Below, piece by piece: positions 1 through 9,357 of a stretch of 43,208 bases of DNA; the first letter of the stretch is position 1; every line of letters begins with the position of its first letter. Origin of the DNA: Pseudomonadota bacterium (GTDB taxonomy: Bacteria > Desulfobacterota > Desulfobulbia > Desulfobulbales > SURF-16); NCBI GenBank assembly GCA_018816555.1, contig JAHIVT010000017.1:1-43208 (forward strand). Direction: 5' to 3'. Below the pieces are notes generated by a model. The model was not told where the DNA came from, did no database searches, and was given only the letters and a program-made list of their open reading frames with translations. The translations under genes were made by a program, and so were the position numbers.

Positions 1-79
1 ATGCTGAGCCTCTAATAATGAAAAACTCCGCCCTGCATGAGGGATAGAGCCAGGGCAGACAACATATTGGGAGAGAAAA

Positions 80-2131
80 ATGAATAAGAAGGTCACCCTT
101 TCGCTTATCTTTATATCGCTTTGCTGTTTCTTCATGCCCCTTTTTACCACCTCTTCCTGGGCTGTGTCGGACAGGATGAATTATCAGGGCAAACTGACCG
201 ACTCCGGCGGGGTTCCCCTGGATGGCAGCTATATTATGCGATTCAACCTCTTTGATGCGGAAAGCGGCGGCAGCCAGCTGTGGAATGCCCCTGACGGAGA
301 AATCCATAAACCCGTCATTGTTACCGGCGGCATCTACAATATCGAGCTGGGCTCGATTGAACCGTTAAGCAGTAAGATATTTTCCCTGGATGATGTGTGG
401 CTTGAGGTATCCATTTATAACGAAGACACATCATCCTGGGAAACCCTTATTCCCCGGCAGCGGGTCACCTCCACCGCCTACTCCTTCCAATCGGCCCAGG
501 CGGCTGATGCCGACACCCTGGAAGGTATGACCTCGGCTGATTTTGCCCTGGTGAATCATGATCATGACGCCGACTATGTCAATGAAGGGCAGAGCAACTC
601 CATCACCTCCGCCATGATCGTTAACGGCTCGATTCTGGCCAGCGACCTTGCAGACGGCACAGCCCTAGCGGAAATCCTTGATGACGACGGCACAGGCTCA
701 ACCCTTGATGCCGATTTCCTTGACGGCTATTCCGCCGGCTCCTTCACCTTATTGTCCCAGGATTACGGCCGCTATAAGATAGCGACAGATCTTTATGAGG
801 GAGCCACTACCCTGTCCGACAAATACGTCAATGAAGGCCAGGCCAACTCCGTCACCGGCAGCATGATCCTTGACAGCACCATCACCGCCGCCGATCTGGC
901 CGCCGACTCCGTCTATGCCAGCGAGATTGCCGCCAATGCGGTCGGGGCAAGCGAGATTGCTGCCAATGCGGTCGGTACCAGCGAAATCAACTTTCCCCTT
1001 GACTATATCGGCAGCGATGCCAACGGCGGTCTGGTGGCGATGACCAACACGGCAGCCGGTTCGGTGAGCAACTATCCCGCCGCGCTCTATGGCGGCACAA
1101 ATGGAGCTGCAGGCTCCTATAATGTTTTCGGCGTCCTGGGCACCGCTCCGGCCCTCGGCACCGCCAATGAAGCCATGTTGCTGCTGCCTTATGCCCCCAT
1201 CGCCGTTGGAGGGGCCGCCCAGGATGGTTATGGCGTGGTCGGGACCTCAACCAGTCACTACCATGCAGGCGTTTATGCGGAAGCCACCAGGGGCTATGGA
1301 CTTTATGCCAGACACACGGACCCTTCCTATACCGCACCGGCTGTTTACGGCAAAAATGAAGGATCAGGCATCGGTGTTCTCGGTGACTCTGCATCCGGCA
1401 CCAATGCAGGCGTTATGGGACGAACCACCTCCAGCACCGGCATCGGCGTCAGGGGCCAGGGGGCTATTTCCACAAACTACGGTGAACTGGGGAAAAACGG
1501 TATCGGCGTCGAGGCCCAGGGCAGTCTTTATGCGGGTAAATTTCTTGGTGATGTCATTGTCTATTACGGCGCTAACCTTGTCGCCCAGATGGATGTCAAT
1601 GATTACAGCCTGCACATGTATGATTCCACCGGCACCCAGACCATCGAGCTTGACTCCGATTATAACGGCAACGGCCGGGTGATAACCCAGGAATTACAGA
1701 TCACCGGCGGCAGCGATCTCTCCGAGCAGTTCGACGTCAATAGCCTGGATTTTAAAATCCAGCCGGGCATGGTGGTCAGCATCGACCCGGACAAACCCGG
1801 CAAACTCACAATCAGCTCAGAACCTTATGACAACAAGGTTGCGGGAATCATCAGCGGAGCAGGAGGCATCAAAACAGGCATGATGATGGGCCAGAAAGGT
1901 ACCGAGGCAGACGGAGCCCATCCCATTGCCTTAACCGGCAGGGTTTACTGCTATGTCGATACCGCAAACGGCCCCGTTGAGCCGGGTGATCTGCTGACCA
2001 CATCCGCCACCCCCGGCTATGCCATGAAGGTTACCGATCACAGCAAAGCACAGGGAGCAATAATCGGCAAGGCCATGACTCCGTTGAAAGAAGGCCAGGG
2101 ACTGGTGCTTGCGCTTGTCACTTTGCAATAA
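80..2131 (+). CDS. Secreted fibre-like repeat protein of unknown function
   Basis: This is a 683-residue exported protein. The first ~28 residues are a signal peptide (lysines, hydrophobic core, cleavage near SSWA). A ~100-residue N-terminal domain with the motif MNYQGKLTDSGG follows; I know that motif from the start of large deltaproteobacterial surface proteins. The middle carries imperfect repeats: YVNEGQ-NS-T--MI occurs twice (about residues 168 and 254) and SEIAANAVG recurs in tandem near residue 280. Glycine- and alanine-rich segments come next, such as GVYAEATRGYGLYARH. The C-terminal ~140 residues (from LSEQFDV) look like a compact cap ending in GLVLALVTLQ. The pattern suggests a trimeric fibre or stalk with a cap, but no enzymatic motif is visible. 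GGGAGAG lies just before the ATG. The protease gene starts 12 bases downstream, so the two are probably co-transcribed. Function is unknown. Confidence 0.8.
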   Translation: MNKKVTLSLIFISLCCFFMPLFTTSSWAVSDRMNYQGKLTDSGGVPLDGSYIMRFNLFDAESGGSQLWNAPDGEIHKPVIVTGGIYNIELGSIEPLSSKIFSLDDVWLEVSIYNEDTSSWETLIPRQRVTSTAYSFQSAQAADADTLEGMTSADFALVNHDHDADYVNEGQSNSITSAMIVNGSILASDLADGTALAEILDDDGTGSTLDADFLDGYSAGSFTLLSQDYGRYKIATDLYEGATTLSDKYVNEGQANSVTGSMILDSTITAADLAADSVYASEIAANAVGASEIAANAVGTSEINFPLDYIGSDANGGLVAMTNTAAGSVSNYPAALYGGTNGAAGSYNVFGVLGTAPALGTANEAMLLLPYAPIAVGGAAQDGYGVVGTSTSHYHAGVYAEATRGYGLYARHTDPSYTAPAVYGKNEGSGIGVLGDSASGTNAGVMGRTTSSTGIGVRGQGAISTNYGELGKNGIGVEAQGSLYAGKFLGDVIVYYGANLVAQMDVNDYSLHMYDSTGTQTIELDSDYNGNGRVITQELQITGGSDLSEQFDVNSLDFKIQPGMVVSIDPDKPGKLTISSEPYDNKVAGIISGAGGIKTGMMMGQKGTEADGAHPIALTGRVYCYVDTANGPVEPGDLLTTSATPGYAMKVTDHSKAQGAIIGKAMTPLKEGQGLVLALVTLQ

Positions 2132-2142
2132 GGAGGCAGACC

Positions 2143-3765
2143 ATGAAAAAATTCATCTGCCAATTACTGGCAATTCCTCTTCTTTTATCAGCTACAGCGT
2201 GGTCGGGTTTTGCCGCAGAGGAGTATGCGCCACAGCTCTTTACCGAAGCAGCCGCGACCCATCAGGCAGAAAATGCCCAAGTCAAGGCCGGCGTTGAAAA
2301 AAGGATGCGATACACCGGCATCGATTTCAGTCTTCTGCTGGCACCGGGTCAACTCAAAAAAGGGCAAGCCATCGATTTCACCTTGGCCCCCAAAAAAGGC
2401 CAGTCGCAGCAGGTCACCAAATTTGAGCTGAAACTCTTTGACGATGTCAAATACATCCTGGTGCTTGAGCGGGCGGCAAACGAATCGCCTGACGGCACGA
2501 CCATAACCTGGTACGGCTCTCTGGAGGGCGAGATAGACAGCAAGGTCATCCTGGTCAGCTCCGACGGGGTCCTTTCCGGCAACATCACCCTGGCCGATGG
2601 TCAATCATTTCAGATCAGATACCGGGGAAATGGCATCCACGTCATCCGGGAAATCGACCAGAGCAAATATGGCGCAGAACTTGAACCGGTTGAGCAGAAA
2701 AAGCCGGATCCTGCCGACCCAAACGAGGCAATGGATGCGCTGGACACGTCCACCTCGTATGACACCAATGGTGACGACCCCGACTCGTCCCAATATGACG
2801 AAACCGGGTCCACCATCGATGTCATGGTGGTCTATACCCCTGCCACCCGGATTGCCAACGGCGGGACCACGGGCACCAACACCCTGATTGACCTGGCGGT
2901 GGCCGAAACCAACACCGGTTACGGAAACAGCAGTGTGGTCCAGCGGGTCAACCTGGTGCATCGCCAGGAGGTGACCTACACGGAATCGACTGCACCGAAC
3001 TCGAATAGTACCATTGTTTTCGATGATGCCCTGGATGCCCTGGAGGGAACCAGCGACGGGGAAATAGACAACGTCCATACCCTGCGCAACGATTACTCGG
3101 CCGACATTGTTTCCCTCTTTGTCCATGATCCTGTAACCGGCTGGTGCGGCAAGAGCAATATCATGGATACCGAATCCCACACCTTTGAAAACCAGGCCTT
3201 TAATGTGGTTGACTGGGACTGTGCCACCGGCTATTACTCTTTTGCCCATGAAATGGGGCATAACATGGGCTCCCGCCATGACCGCGCCCATGACAGCTCG
3301 GATGGCGTCTTTTCCTACAGCCACGGGTACCAGGATCCGGAAGGGGATTTTCGCACCATCATGGCCTATGACTGCCCCGGCGGCTGCGACCGCGTTAACC
3401 ACTGGTCCAATGTCAACATTGACTATGTGGTTGGCGCGACAAACTACGGGCCCACCGGCGTTATCTACACCGCAACCAATTCCGCCGCCAACTGGCGTTC
3501 ATTAAACTATACCCGGGACACGGTTGCCAACTGGCGGCCTCGCTGGATCTATGTCAGCTCTACCTTTGCCGGAACGGAATGGGGCTTAAGCGCCAACCCT
3601 TTCAACACCATCAGCGAAGGAGTAAACCACATAGGCCAGTTCGCCACGGATCCGCGTCTCTACGTCGCCCCGGGCACCTATACAGGTGCGGGCAATGAAC
3701 CGATAACCATTTCAAAACCGATGACTATTTACAACTGGGGAACCGGCTCAATAATCATTCAATAG
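2143..3765 (+). CDS. Secreted metzincin zinc metalloprotease (reprolysin-like, M12B type)
   Basis: This is a predicted secreted zinc endopeptidase of 540 residues. An N-terminal signal peptide (residues 1-24, cleavage after GFAA) is followed by a ~170-residue pro-like region. The catalytic domain starts near residue 225 (IDVMVVYTPATR). The metzincin zinc site HEMGHNMGSRHD is at residues 369-380: three histidines, the general-base Glu370 and the HD ending typical of reprolysins. The Met-turn methionine (TIMAYD) is at about 407. After NWRPRW the C-terminus (~475-540) enters what looks like the first rung of a right-handed beta-helix (LYVAPGTY, then PITISKPMTIYN) and stops. A strong AAGGAGG sits ahead of the ATG. 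It follows the fibre-like gene by 12 bases, suggesting one exported two-protein unit. Substrate is unknown. Confidence 0.88.
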   Translation: MKKFICQLLAIPLLLSATAWSGFAAEEYAPQLFTEAAATHQAENAQVKAGVEKRMRYTGIDFSLLLAPGQLKKGQAIDFTLAPKKGQSQQVTKFELKLFDDVKYILVLERAANESPDGTTITWYGSLEGEIDSKVILVSSDGVLSGNITLADGQSFQIRYRGNGIHVIREIDQSKYGAELEPVEQKKPDPADPNEAMDALDTSTSYDTNGDDPDSSQYDETGSTIDVMVVYTPATRIANGGTTGTNTLIDLAVAETNTGYGNSSVVQRVNLVHRQEVTYTESTAPNSNSTIVFDDALDALEGTSDGEIDNVHTLRNDYSADIVSLFVHDPVTGWCGKSNIMDTESHTFENQAFNVVDWDCATGYYSFAHEMGHNMGSRHDRAHDSSDGVFSYSHGYQDPEGDFRTIMAYDCPGGCDRVNHWSNVNIDYVVGATNYGPTGVIYTATNSAANWRSLNYTRDTVANWRPRWIYVSSTFAGTEWGLSANPFNTISEGVNHIGQFATDPRLYVAPGTYTGAGNEPITISKPMTIYNWGTGSIIIQ

Positions 3766-3783
3766 GAATCAAAGGAAACACGG

Positions 3784-3860
3784 GCAAATCTTTAACTTTG
3801 GCAGAGTCATCCAGAGCCAAGGTTAAAGATTTGCATTCAGCCAAGGGAAGTTGCCTTGGC
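3784..3860. terminator. Two adjacent hairpins between convergent genes, possible bidirectional terminator
   Basis: Bases 3784-3802 pair with 3816-3834 over 19 positions with one C/T difference, leaving a 13-base loop. Directly after, GCCAAGG (3840-3846) pairs with CCTTGGC (3854-3860). GCCAAGG also occurs in the 3' arm of the first hairpin (3816-3822), so the two structures could exchange partners. The site lies between the ends of the protease gene and recD, where a bidirectional terminator is expected. No T-run follows either stem, so the role is inferred from position and pairing. Confidence 0.45.
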
Positions 3861-3880
3861 AATAAATCATTAAAACACTT

Positions 3881-5599
3881 TCACCCCTCACCCAGCGCCC
3901 GCACCAGACCGGATTTGCGGCTGGTGCGCATGCTCACCGCCTGGGTAAAGATATCTTTTGCTCCCCAGATCTCCACGGACCGCACCGCTCTGGTTATGCC
4001 GGTATAAAGAAGCTCCCGGCTGAGCACAGGTGATGGTTCACCAGGCAGGATCAGAACCACGTGGTCAAACTCCGAGCCCTGGCTTTTGTGCACGGTCAGG
4101 CTAAAGGCTGTCTCATGCTCCGGCAGCCTGGCGGGCAGCAGTTTCCGCACCCCGTTTTCCCCTGAAAAAAAGACCCGCAGCTCGTCATCCGCCTGCGGAT
4201 CGGGCAGGATTAGTCCGGTATCACCATTATAGAGCTGCAGGCCGTAATGATTGCGGCTGACCATGATCGGCCGGCCATGAAAGTACAGAGCGTCCCGGGG
4301 GGCAAGGAGTTCGGAGGCCAGCTGGTTGATGCCCTCCACTCCGAATGGACCACGCCGCAGGGCGGCAAGCACGGCGAATTCACCCATGCGCTGCAGGGCC
4401 TCTGTAGGGGATGCGGCATGCATGATCCGGTTATGATGCTGAGCAATCTTATCAACGATCCGTTGCTGATAACCGCTGACATCCCCGTCAATATCCAGCC
4501 AGTGCACATCTTCGTAGCCATCATCCTGTAGAACGGCTAAAGCGCCTGCTCCATCGCCGTCGTTCACCGCCCGGCTGAGTTTGCCGATGCCGCTCCGGCT
4601 GGCAAAGCGGTAACTTTTTCGCAGTTCCGCAAGGACATGGAACAGACCGCCGTCCCGCAGCCCCTGGCAGATATCCCCCAGCACCGCCCCCGGCTGCACC
4701 GAGGACAGTTGGTTGCGGTCGCCGAGCAGGATGAGAGTGCAGTCGGCGGGAAGAGCGGTCATGAGCCATGCCATGAGCGGCAGATCCACCATGGAGGCCT
4801 CGTCCACCACCACAAGACGGGCAGGCAAAAGGTTTTTACCGTCATATCTCCTGCCCTTCTGCGTAATCCCCAGCAGACGATGAAGCGTTACCGCGGTTTC
4901 AGGAATCGCGGCCTTCAGCTCAGGGGCACAGTCCAGACCCATCTTGGCATGCCTGATGGCTTCCTGCAGGCGGGCGGCCGCCTTGCCCGTCGGGGCGGCA
5001 AGAAAAATCCGGCCCGCCGCATCATCCCCGCTTAACTGCAGATACAGGGCAAGGATGCGGGCCACCGTGGTGGTCTTGCCTGTTCCCGGACCACCGCTGA
5101 TCACGCAGAAACGGTTGGCAAGGGCCTTGCGGGCTGCCTCTTTCTGCCAGTCCGGCTCATCGTCTTCCGTCCCGGCCGCCCAGGGAAACAGGCGGCTAAG
5201 ATCTTTCTCCAGTATCTCAGCATCATATTTCTGCGGTTCCAGCCTGCTGTGCGCCAGGATACAATCAGCCACCTCCCTTTCATACTGCCAGTAACGCTGC
5301 AGATAGAGAAAAGGCGGATCAATAATAAGCGGTTGCCACTCCCCGGGTGCACCCACCACGCCGCATTTTCTGAGCCCGTCAACCCAATAACCCAGCTCAG
5401 GACAGATAACCTCCTGCCCTTCGGCCAGCAAAACCCCGCGCCCGGCAAACTCCTCCAGATCAAGACAGATATGCCCTTGGGCCATCTGCCTGGTGACAAG
5501 CCGGGCGGCCAGGGCAAGTTCCGGCCCGGGATGCCCGCTAAGACGCAGCATAAAATCGGCAAAATGGCTCTCAAGCGATGAAAAATTCGTAGTTTTCAT
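3881..5599 (-). CDS. recD: Exodeoxyribonuclease V alpha subunit RecD
   Basis: This is the fast 5'-3' helicase subunit (superfamily 1B) of RecBCD, which processes double-strand breaks and degrades linear foreign DNA. At 572 residues it is close to family length. Visible motifs are Walker A GGPGTGKTT (residues 169-177), APTGKAA (202-208), Walker B VVVDEASM (263-270), GDRNQL (293-298) and, near the C-terminus, LTVHKSQGSEFDHV followed by LLYTGITRA. The ~140-residue N-terminal domain is the RecB-interacting part in known structures. The ATG overlaps the recB stop as ATGA, so translation of the two is probably coupled. No motif looks damaged. Confidence 0.96.
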   Translation of the reverse strand: MKTTNFSSLESHFADFMLRLSGHPGPELALAARLVTRQMAQGHICLDLEEFAGRGVLLAEGQEVICPELGYWVDGLRKCGVVGAPGEWQPLIIDPPFLYLQRYWQYEREVADCILAHSRLEPQKYDAEILEKDLSRLFPWAAGTEDDEPDWQKEAARKALANRFCVISGGPGTGKTTTVARILALYLQLSGDDAAGRIFLAAPTGKAAARLQEAIRHAKMGLDCAPELKAAIPETAVTLHRLLGITQKGRRYDGKNLLPARLVVVDEASMVDLPLMAWLMTALPADCTLILLGDRNQLSSVQPGAVLGDICQGLRDGGLFHVLAELRKSYRFASRSGIGKLSRAVNDGDGAGALAVLQDDGYEDVHWLDIDGDVSGYQQRIVDKIAQHHNRIMHAASPTEALQRMGEFAVLAALRRGPFGVEGINQLASELLAPRDALYFHGRPIMVSRNHYGLQLYNGDTGLILPDPQADDELRVFFSGENGVRKLLPARLPEHETAFSLTVHKSQGSEFDHVVLILPGEPSPVLSRELLYTGITRAVRSVEIWGAKDIFTQAVSMRTSRKSGLVRALGEG

Positions 5600-8500
5600 C
5601 CCGCCACCAGCACTTGGCCCAGTTGCTCGACAAGGCGGGCATCAGGGCGATCATGATAGATGCCGTATGACGGGCCATGCTCGAGACTGACACCCCGCAG
5701 AAAAATATAAAACAGGCCGCCGAAATGATCCTCATAGCGGTAGTCGGCAATACGTCCGGCCAGATAGTGATGCAGGGCCACGGTGTAAAGCAGATACTGC
5801 AGGGTATAGCGCTCTTGGAGCATCACCTCCTGCAGCCTGTCCCGGCGGTAATCGGGGGGTGTAAATCCCAGGTGGTTGGATTTCCAGTCCACCAGATAAA
5901 ACCGATTGTCATGGGAGAAAACAAGATCAATAAAACCTTTGAGAAAACCGTTGCCCACGGAAAATTCCAGACTGGTCGCCGCGGCTTCAGGAAAACCCTG
6001 CCCGCGCAGAATATCCTTGACCCTGGCGGCGGACACCGCGGCCAGGGGGAAACAGAATTCAAGCTCGTTGAGCCTCTGCTCCCGGGTGATGTCCTGCAGA
6101 ACCAGATCCTGTCGATCCGGCAACAGCGGTGTGGCCAGCACATTAGCCACCATGGTCATGACGGCGTCCTGCCATTTTGCCTCAAAGCCGTGCTGGGCAA
6201 GTTTTCTGGCGATCAGCTGCCGCACCGTATCCGGCTCCTTTTCCAACAGGGGAAAATCAAGGTGCTCAAAGACGTCATGCATGAAGGTGCCCGGCGCAGC
6301 CCCCCGGGGAAAGGCAAAGATCGAGGAGTCATCATTCACCTGCCCGCCCGCTTCCTCCCGGAAGACAAAGGACTCGCCCAACCGGCCATGACTGGTAATG
6401 GCCGAAAAACTTGTCACCTGCATGGCACCGATCTCCCCGGTGAATGTCCGGCAGATCAAGCCCGTCGGCGTTTCGGCCGCTCTCTGCCTGGCTGCATGCA
6501 GGTCATCGGCGCGACGGACAAGCTCTATACTGCCGTCTGCGAGGCTGATGATGCCTGCAAGTTCGTCGGCCAGCTCCTGATCGGATAATTTCTTAAAGCG
6601 TTTCTTGAGTGCGGCAAAATCATCCCGGCCATGCAGGAGCCAGGCTAGGGCCGAACTCTCCGCCCCGTTAAAGCTTCCCCACACCAGATAGCAGCGATGC
6701 ACGGCACGGGTCAGCGCCACATACAGCAGCCGCATATTTTCGGCCAGCTCCTCCTGCCGGGCCAACTCCTTGTGTATCTCCATATCATCAGAGCCCATAT
6801 CCATAGCCGGCCTGTGATCGCCCGTGGGCAGATGAAAAGACACGATGTCCCTGATTGCCCTTGCCCCGCCCCAGCAAAAGGGGCAGAAAACAATGGGATA
6901 CTGCAGGCCCTTGGAGCGATGAATAGTGACAATCTGTACCCTCTCGGCGTCGCTTTCCAGCCGCAGCTGGTGTTCCTCGACATTTTGCCCGTCAGCCATC
7001 TTCTCGGCCAGCCAGGCAAGAAGGGCCGCGGGTGATGCCTTGTACTGCCGCTCATAGCCGTGCAGCACCTCGCCCAGGTGGAGGACATTAGTCAGGCGCC
7101 TTTCACCGTCAACAAAGCGGAGCTGCTGTACCCTGACATGGTGGCTATCCAGCAGCAACCGGAACATGGCCATAACCCCCTTTTCCTGCCAGCAGCGCTG
7201 ATAGGAGAGAAAGGAGGCAAACCAGTTGCTCCACGCCTTTTCATCCTGCTCCAGCGCCGCAAGAACAGCGCATGTCCCACCAAGCATATCCGTTGCCAGG
7301 GCGGAACGGATATTTTTTTCGTTTCCCGGTTCCGCCACAGCAGACAGCACCCGGAGAACCTCGCCGGCCTCCCGGCTGGCAAACAGATCCTCCATGCTCT
7401 GCTGCACGGCGGGAACGCCAACCTGATAAAGAGCCTGCTGCACCTGGCGGGCCTCCCTGTTTTCCCGTACCAGAACGGCTATGTCCCTGGGACCAAGAGG
7501 CCTGTCACCAATGAGAGCCTCCCCCCTGCCGCCCAGATCAAGCAGCCGTCTGATCTCAACCGCCAGGGAGGCAAGAATCCTTTTTTCCGCCACCTCCTTG
7601 GGCATGGCACCATGCTCACCAACACCTCTCATCATCTGCCAGAGCTGGAGCGGCGGCTCCTGCTTGTGCAGAATGGTGAAGGACTTGCTCTGTTTTCCGG
7701 CGGCGGGCGATACCGGCTGAAAGGCAATCCGGCTGTAGACAAAAGGGTTGTCGGCGGAGGAAAACAGGGCATTAACCGCCTTGATCAGGGCCGGCTCGGA
7801 ACGGTAATTTTCCGCCAGTTCAAAACTGGAAGGTACATCTCTGATGGCCTCCAGGTAGGTGAAGATATCAGCCCCCCGGAAACTGTAGATCGCCTGCTTG
7901 GGGTCACCGATGATGAAGAGCAGGTTTTCCGCGGCACACTGGTAAAGGGTGGAGAAAATTTCGTACTGAACCGGGTCGGTATCCTGGAACTCGTCAATGA
8001 GCGCCGCCGGAAACCGGCCAAGAATCTGGCGGATCAGCATCTCCCGGCTGCGCCCATGCAGGGCCTGCTGCAGTTTCCGCAGCAGGTCGTCATAGGCAAA
8101 AAGATTTTTTTCCATCTTGCGCCGCTCGAACTCCGCCAACCCATAACGGCCGGCCTCCTGGCGCAGGGCAATCAGCCCCTGATTGAAAAGCTCGGTTAAC
8201 TGGTCGTGCAGAACACAGACATGCCGGCACAGATCAAAGAAGGGATGCAGCGGCGTGCTGCAGCTCTTCTTGGTCGCCTTTGTCAGGCTGTCCGCGGAAA
8301 ATTTGGCCAAGTTCTCGTAAAGCTCGCCGTGATAGGCAGGCTGAGCCCGGCAGAAATCATCCATTTCATCCAGCCAGACCGGGATACTGTCAGGCTTATA
8401 GGAATTACGGTTCAGATCCGTGCTCTCCAGAAGCAGGCTGCTCACCTCGACCCGAACCCGCGGCCAGGTTTGGTAAAGCTCATCAAGTGACCGGGAGATA

Positions 8501-9144
8501 TCCTGCTCTGCCTCTTCAACCACCCTGCCCGAGGCGATGTCGGCGAGAACGGAACTGTCCACTTCAGGAAGGAACAGCAGGCCGGGCCGCACCTTTTTGA
8601 GAAACAGAAAGAGATTGTCCGGCAGCACCTTTTGGCGGACGAATGCAATAAAGGAAGCGGGAAACCTGTCCATCTGCAGACGCCAGAAATCTGCGGCGAT
8701 CTCATGGAGGATATCATCCACATCAGGCACCAGCTCGGTGTCAAACAGCGCTCCGCTTTCCAGGGAATTCTCTTTCAACATCCGCTGGCAGAAGGCATGA
8801 ATGGTAAAAATAGCCGCCTCGTCAAAGTCCTGCAGCGCGCAGAGCAGACGCCTTGCTGCCTGGTCATGGTCCCCCATCTTTGTCAGCAGGCTCTGCTGGA
8901 AATCATCCTGCCCTTTCCCCGAGACAAAGGCCTGCAGACAACTGCTGATCATCTGCCGCACGCGCAGCCGCAGATCTTCCGTGGCCGCCTTGGTATAGGT
9001 CACCACCAGAATATGGCGGACATCGAGCTCTCTTTCCAGCAGCAGACGCACAAACAGGGCTGAGATGGTGAATGTTTTGCCCGTTCCGGCACTGGCCTCA
9101 ATGAGATGGACGCCGGACAGAGGATAATCGATCAATGCCGGCAT
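5596..9144 (-). CDS. recB: Exodeoxyribonuclease V beta subunit RecB (helicase-nuclease)
   Basis: This 1182-residue protein has the length and architecture of RecB: an N-terminal UvrD-type 3'-5' helicase and a C-terminal nuclease that cuts both strands. Walker A is EASAGTGKT (16-24), Walker B is ALIDEFQDTDPVQ, GDPKQAIYSFRGAD is motif III, and VQIVTIHRSKGLQYPIV together with LLYVALTRA covers motifs V-VI. The nuclease domain carries GFIDLVF and then YLVDWKSNHLG; its two aspartates and lysine are the expected metal-binding and catalytic set, so the nuclease appears intact. A downstream Q-Y pair (YTLQYLLY) also fits the family. recD overlaps its stop codon. Its usual partner recC lies 8 kb away in the same orientation beyond other genes. 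Confidence 0.96.
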   Translation of the reverse strand: MPALIDYPLSGVHLIEASAGTGKTFTISALFVRLLLERELDVRHILVVTYTKAATEDLRLRVRQMISSCLQAFVSGKGQDDFQQSLLTKMGDHDQAARRLLCALQDFDEAAIFTIHAFCQRMLKENSLESGALFDTELVPDVDDILHEIAADFWRLQMDRFPASFIAFVRQKVLPDNLFLFLKKVRPGLLFLPEVDSSVLADIASGRVVEEAEQDISRSLDELYQTWPRVRVEVSSLLLESTDLNRNSYKPDSIPVWLDEMDDFCRAQPAYHGELYENLAKFSADSLTKATKKSCSTPLHPFFDLCRHVCVLHDQLTELFNQGLIALRQEAGRYGLAEFERRKMEKNLFAYDDLLRKLQQALHGRSREMLIRQILGRFPAALIDEFQDTDPVQYEIFSTLYQCAAENLLFIIGDPKQAIYSFRGADIFTYLEAIRDVPSSFELAENYRSEPALIKAVNALFSSADNPFVYSRIAFQPVSPAAGKQSKSFTILHKQEPPLQLWQMMRGVGEHGAMPKEVAEKRILASLAVEIRRLLDLGGRGEALIGDRPLGPRDIAVLVRENREARQVQQALYQVGVPAVQQSMEDLFASREAGEVLRVLSAVAEPGNEKNIRSALATDMLGGTCAVLAALEQDEKAWSNWFASFLSYQRCWQEKGVMAMFRLLLDSHHVRVQQLRFVDGERRLTNVLHLGEVLHGYERQYKASPAALLAWLAEKMADGQNVEEHQLRLESDAERVQIVTIHRSKGLQYPIVFCPFCWGGARAIRDIVSFHLPTGDHRPAMDMGSDDMEIHKELARQEELAENMRLLYVALTRAVHRCYLVWGSFNGAESSALAWLLHGRDDFAALKKRFKKLSDQELADELAGIISLADGSIELVRRADDLHAARQRAAETPTGLICRTFTGEIGAMQVTSFSAITSHGRLGESFVFREEAGGQVNDDSSIFAFPRGAAPGTFMHDVFEHLDFPLLEKEPDTVRQLIARKLAQHGFEAKWQDAVMTMVANVLATPLLPDRQDLVLQDITREQRLNELEFCFPLAAVSAARVKDILRGQGFPEAAATSLEFSVGNGFLKGFIDLVFSHDNRFYLVDWKSNHLGFTPPDYRRDRLQEVMLQERYTLQYLLYTVALHHYLAGRIADYRYEDHFGGLFYIFLRGVSLEHGPSYGIYHDRPDARLVEQLGQVLVAG

Positions 9145-9357
9145 TGATTTCCGTTCATTTTACCCATGGAATTTTTCTGATAATAGCGCCTGAAATCTGC
9201 AGGGTATCTTGATATGTTTTCCTTGCCTTGTCCACCATTTTCCTCATCAATTCACATCAATTGCGTCCATCTCCCGCTCGGTTTCAACCTTGTTTCCGCA
9301 TGCTGTTCCCAGCAGGTTTCCTGCCACTTTTACTTCTTTACCTCATCAGGCATAAAT

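Noticed and set aside
7060-8199. 379-residue open frame antisense to recB, and similar long frames opposite recC and DUF748
   Set aside because: Long antisense frames are expected opposite GC-rich genes. They lack ribosome sites, domain motifs and natural amino-acid composition, and the sense genes are unambiguous.
9214-9357. 48-codon N-terminal extension of the hybrid kinase
   Set aside because: It is rich in Cys, Phe and Pro, has no family-like pattern, and the ATG at 9358 directly precedes the first membrane helix region.
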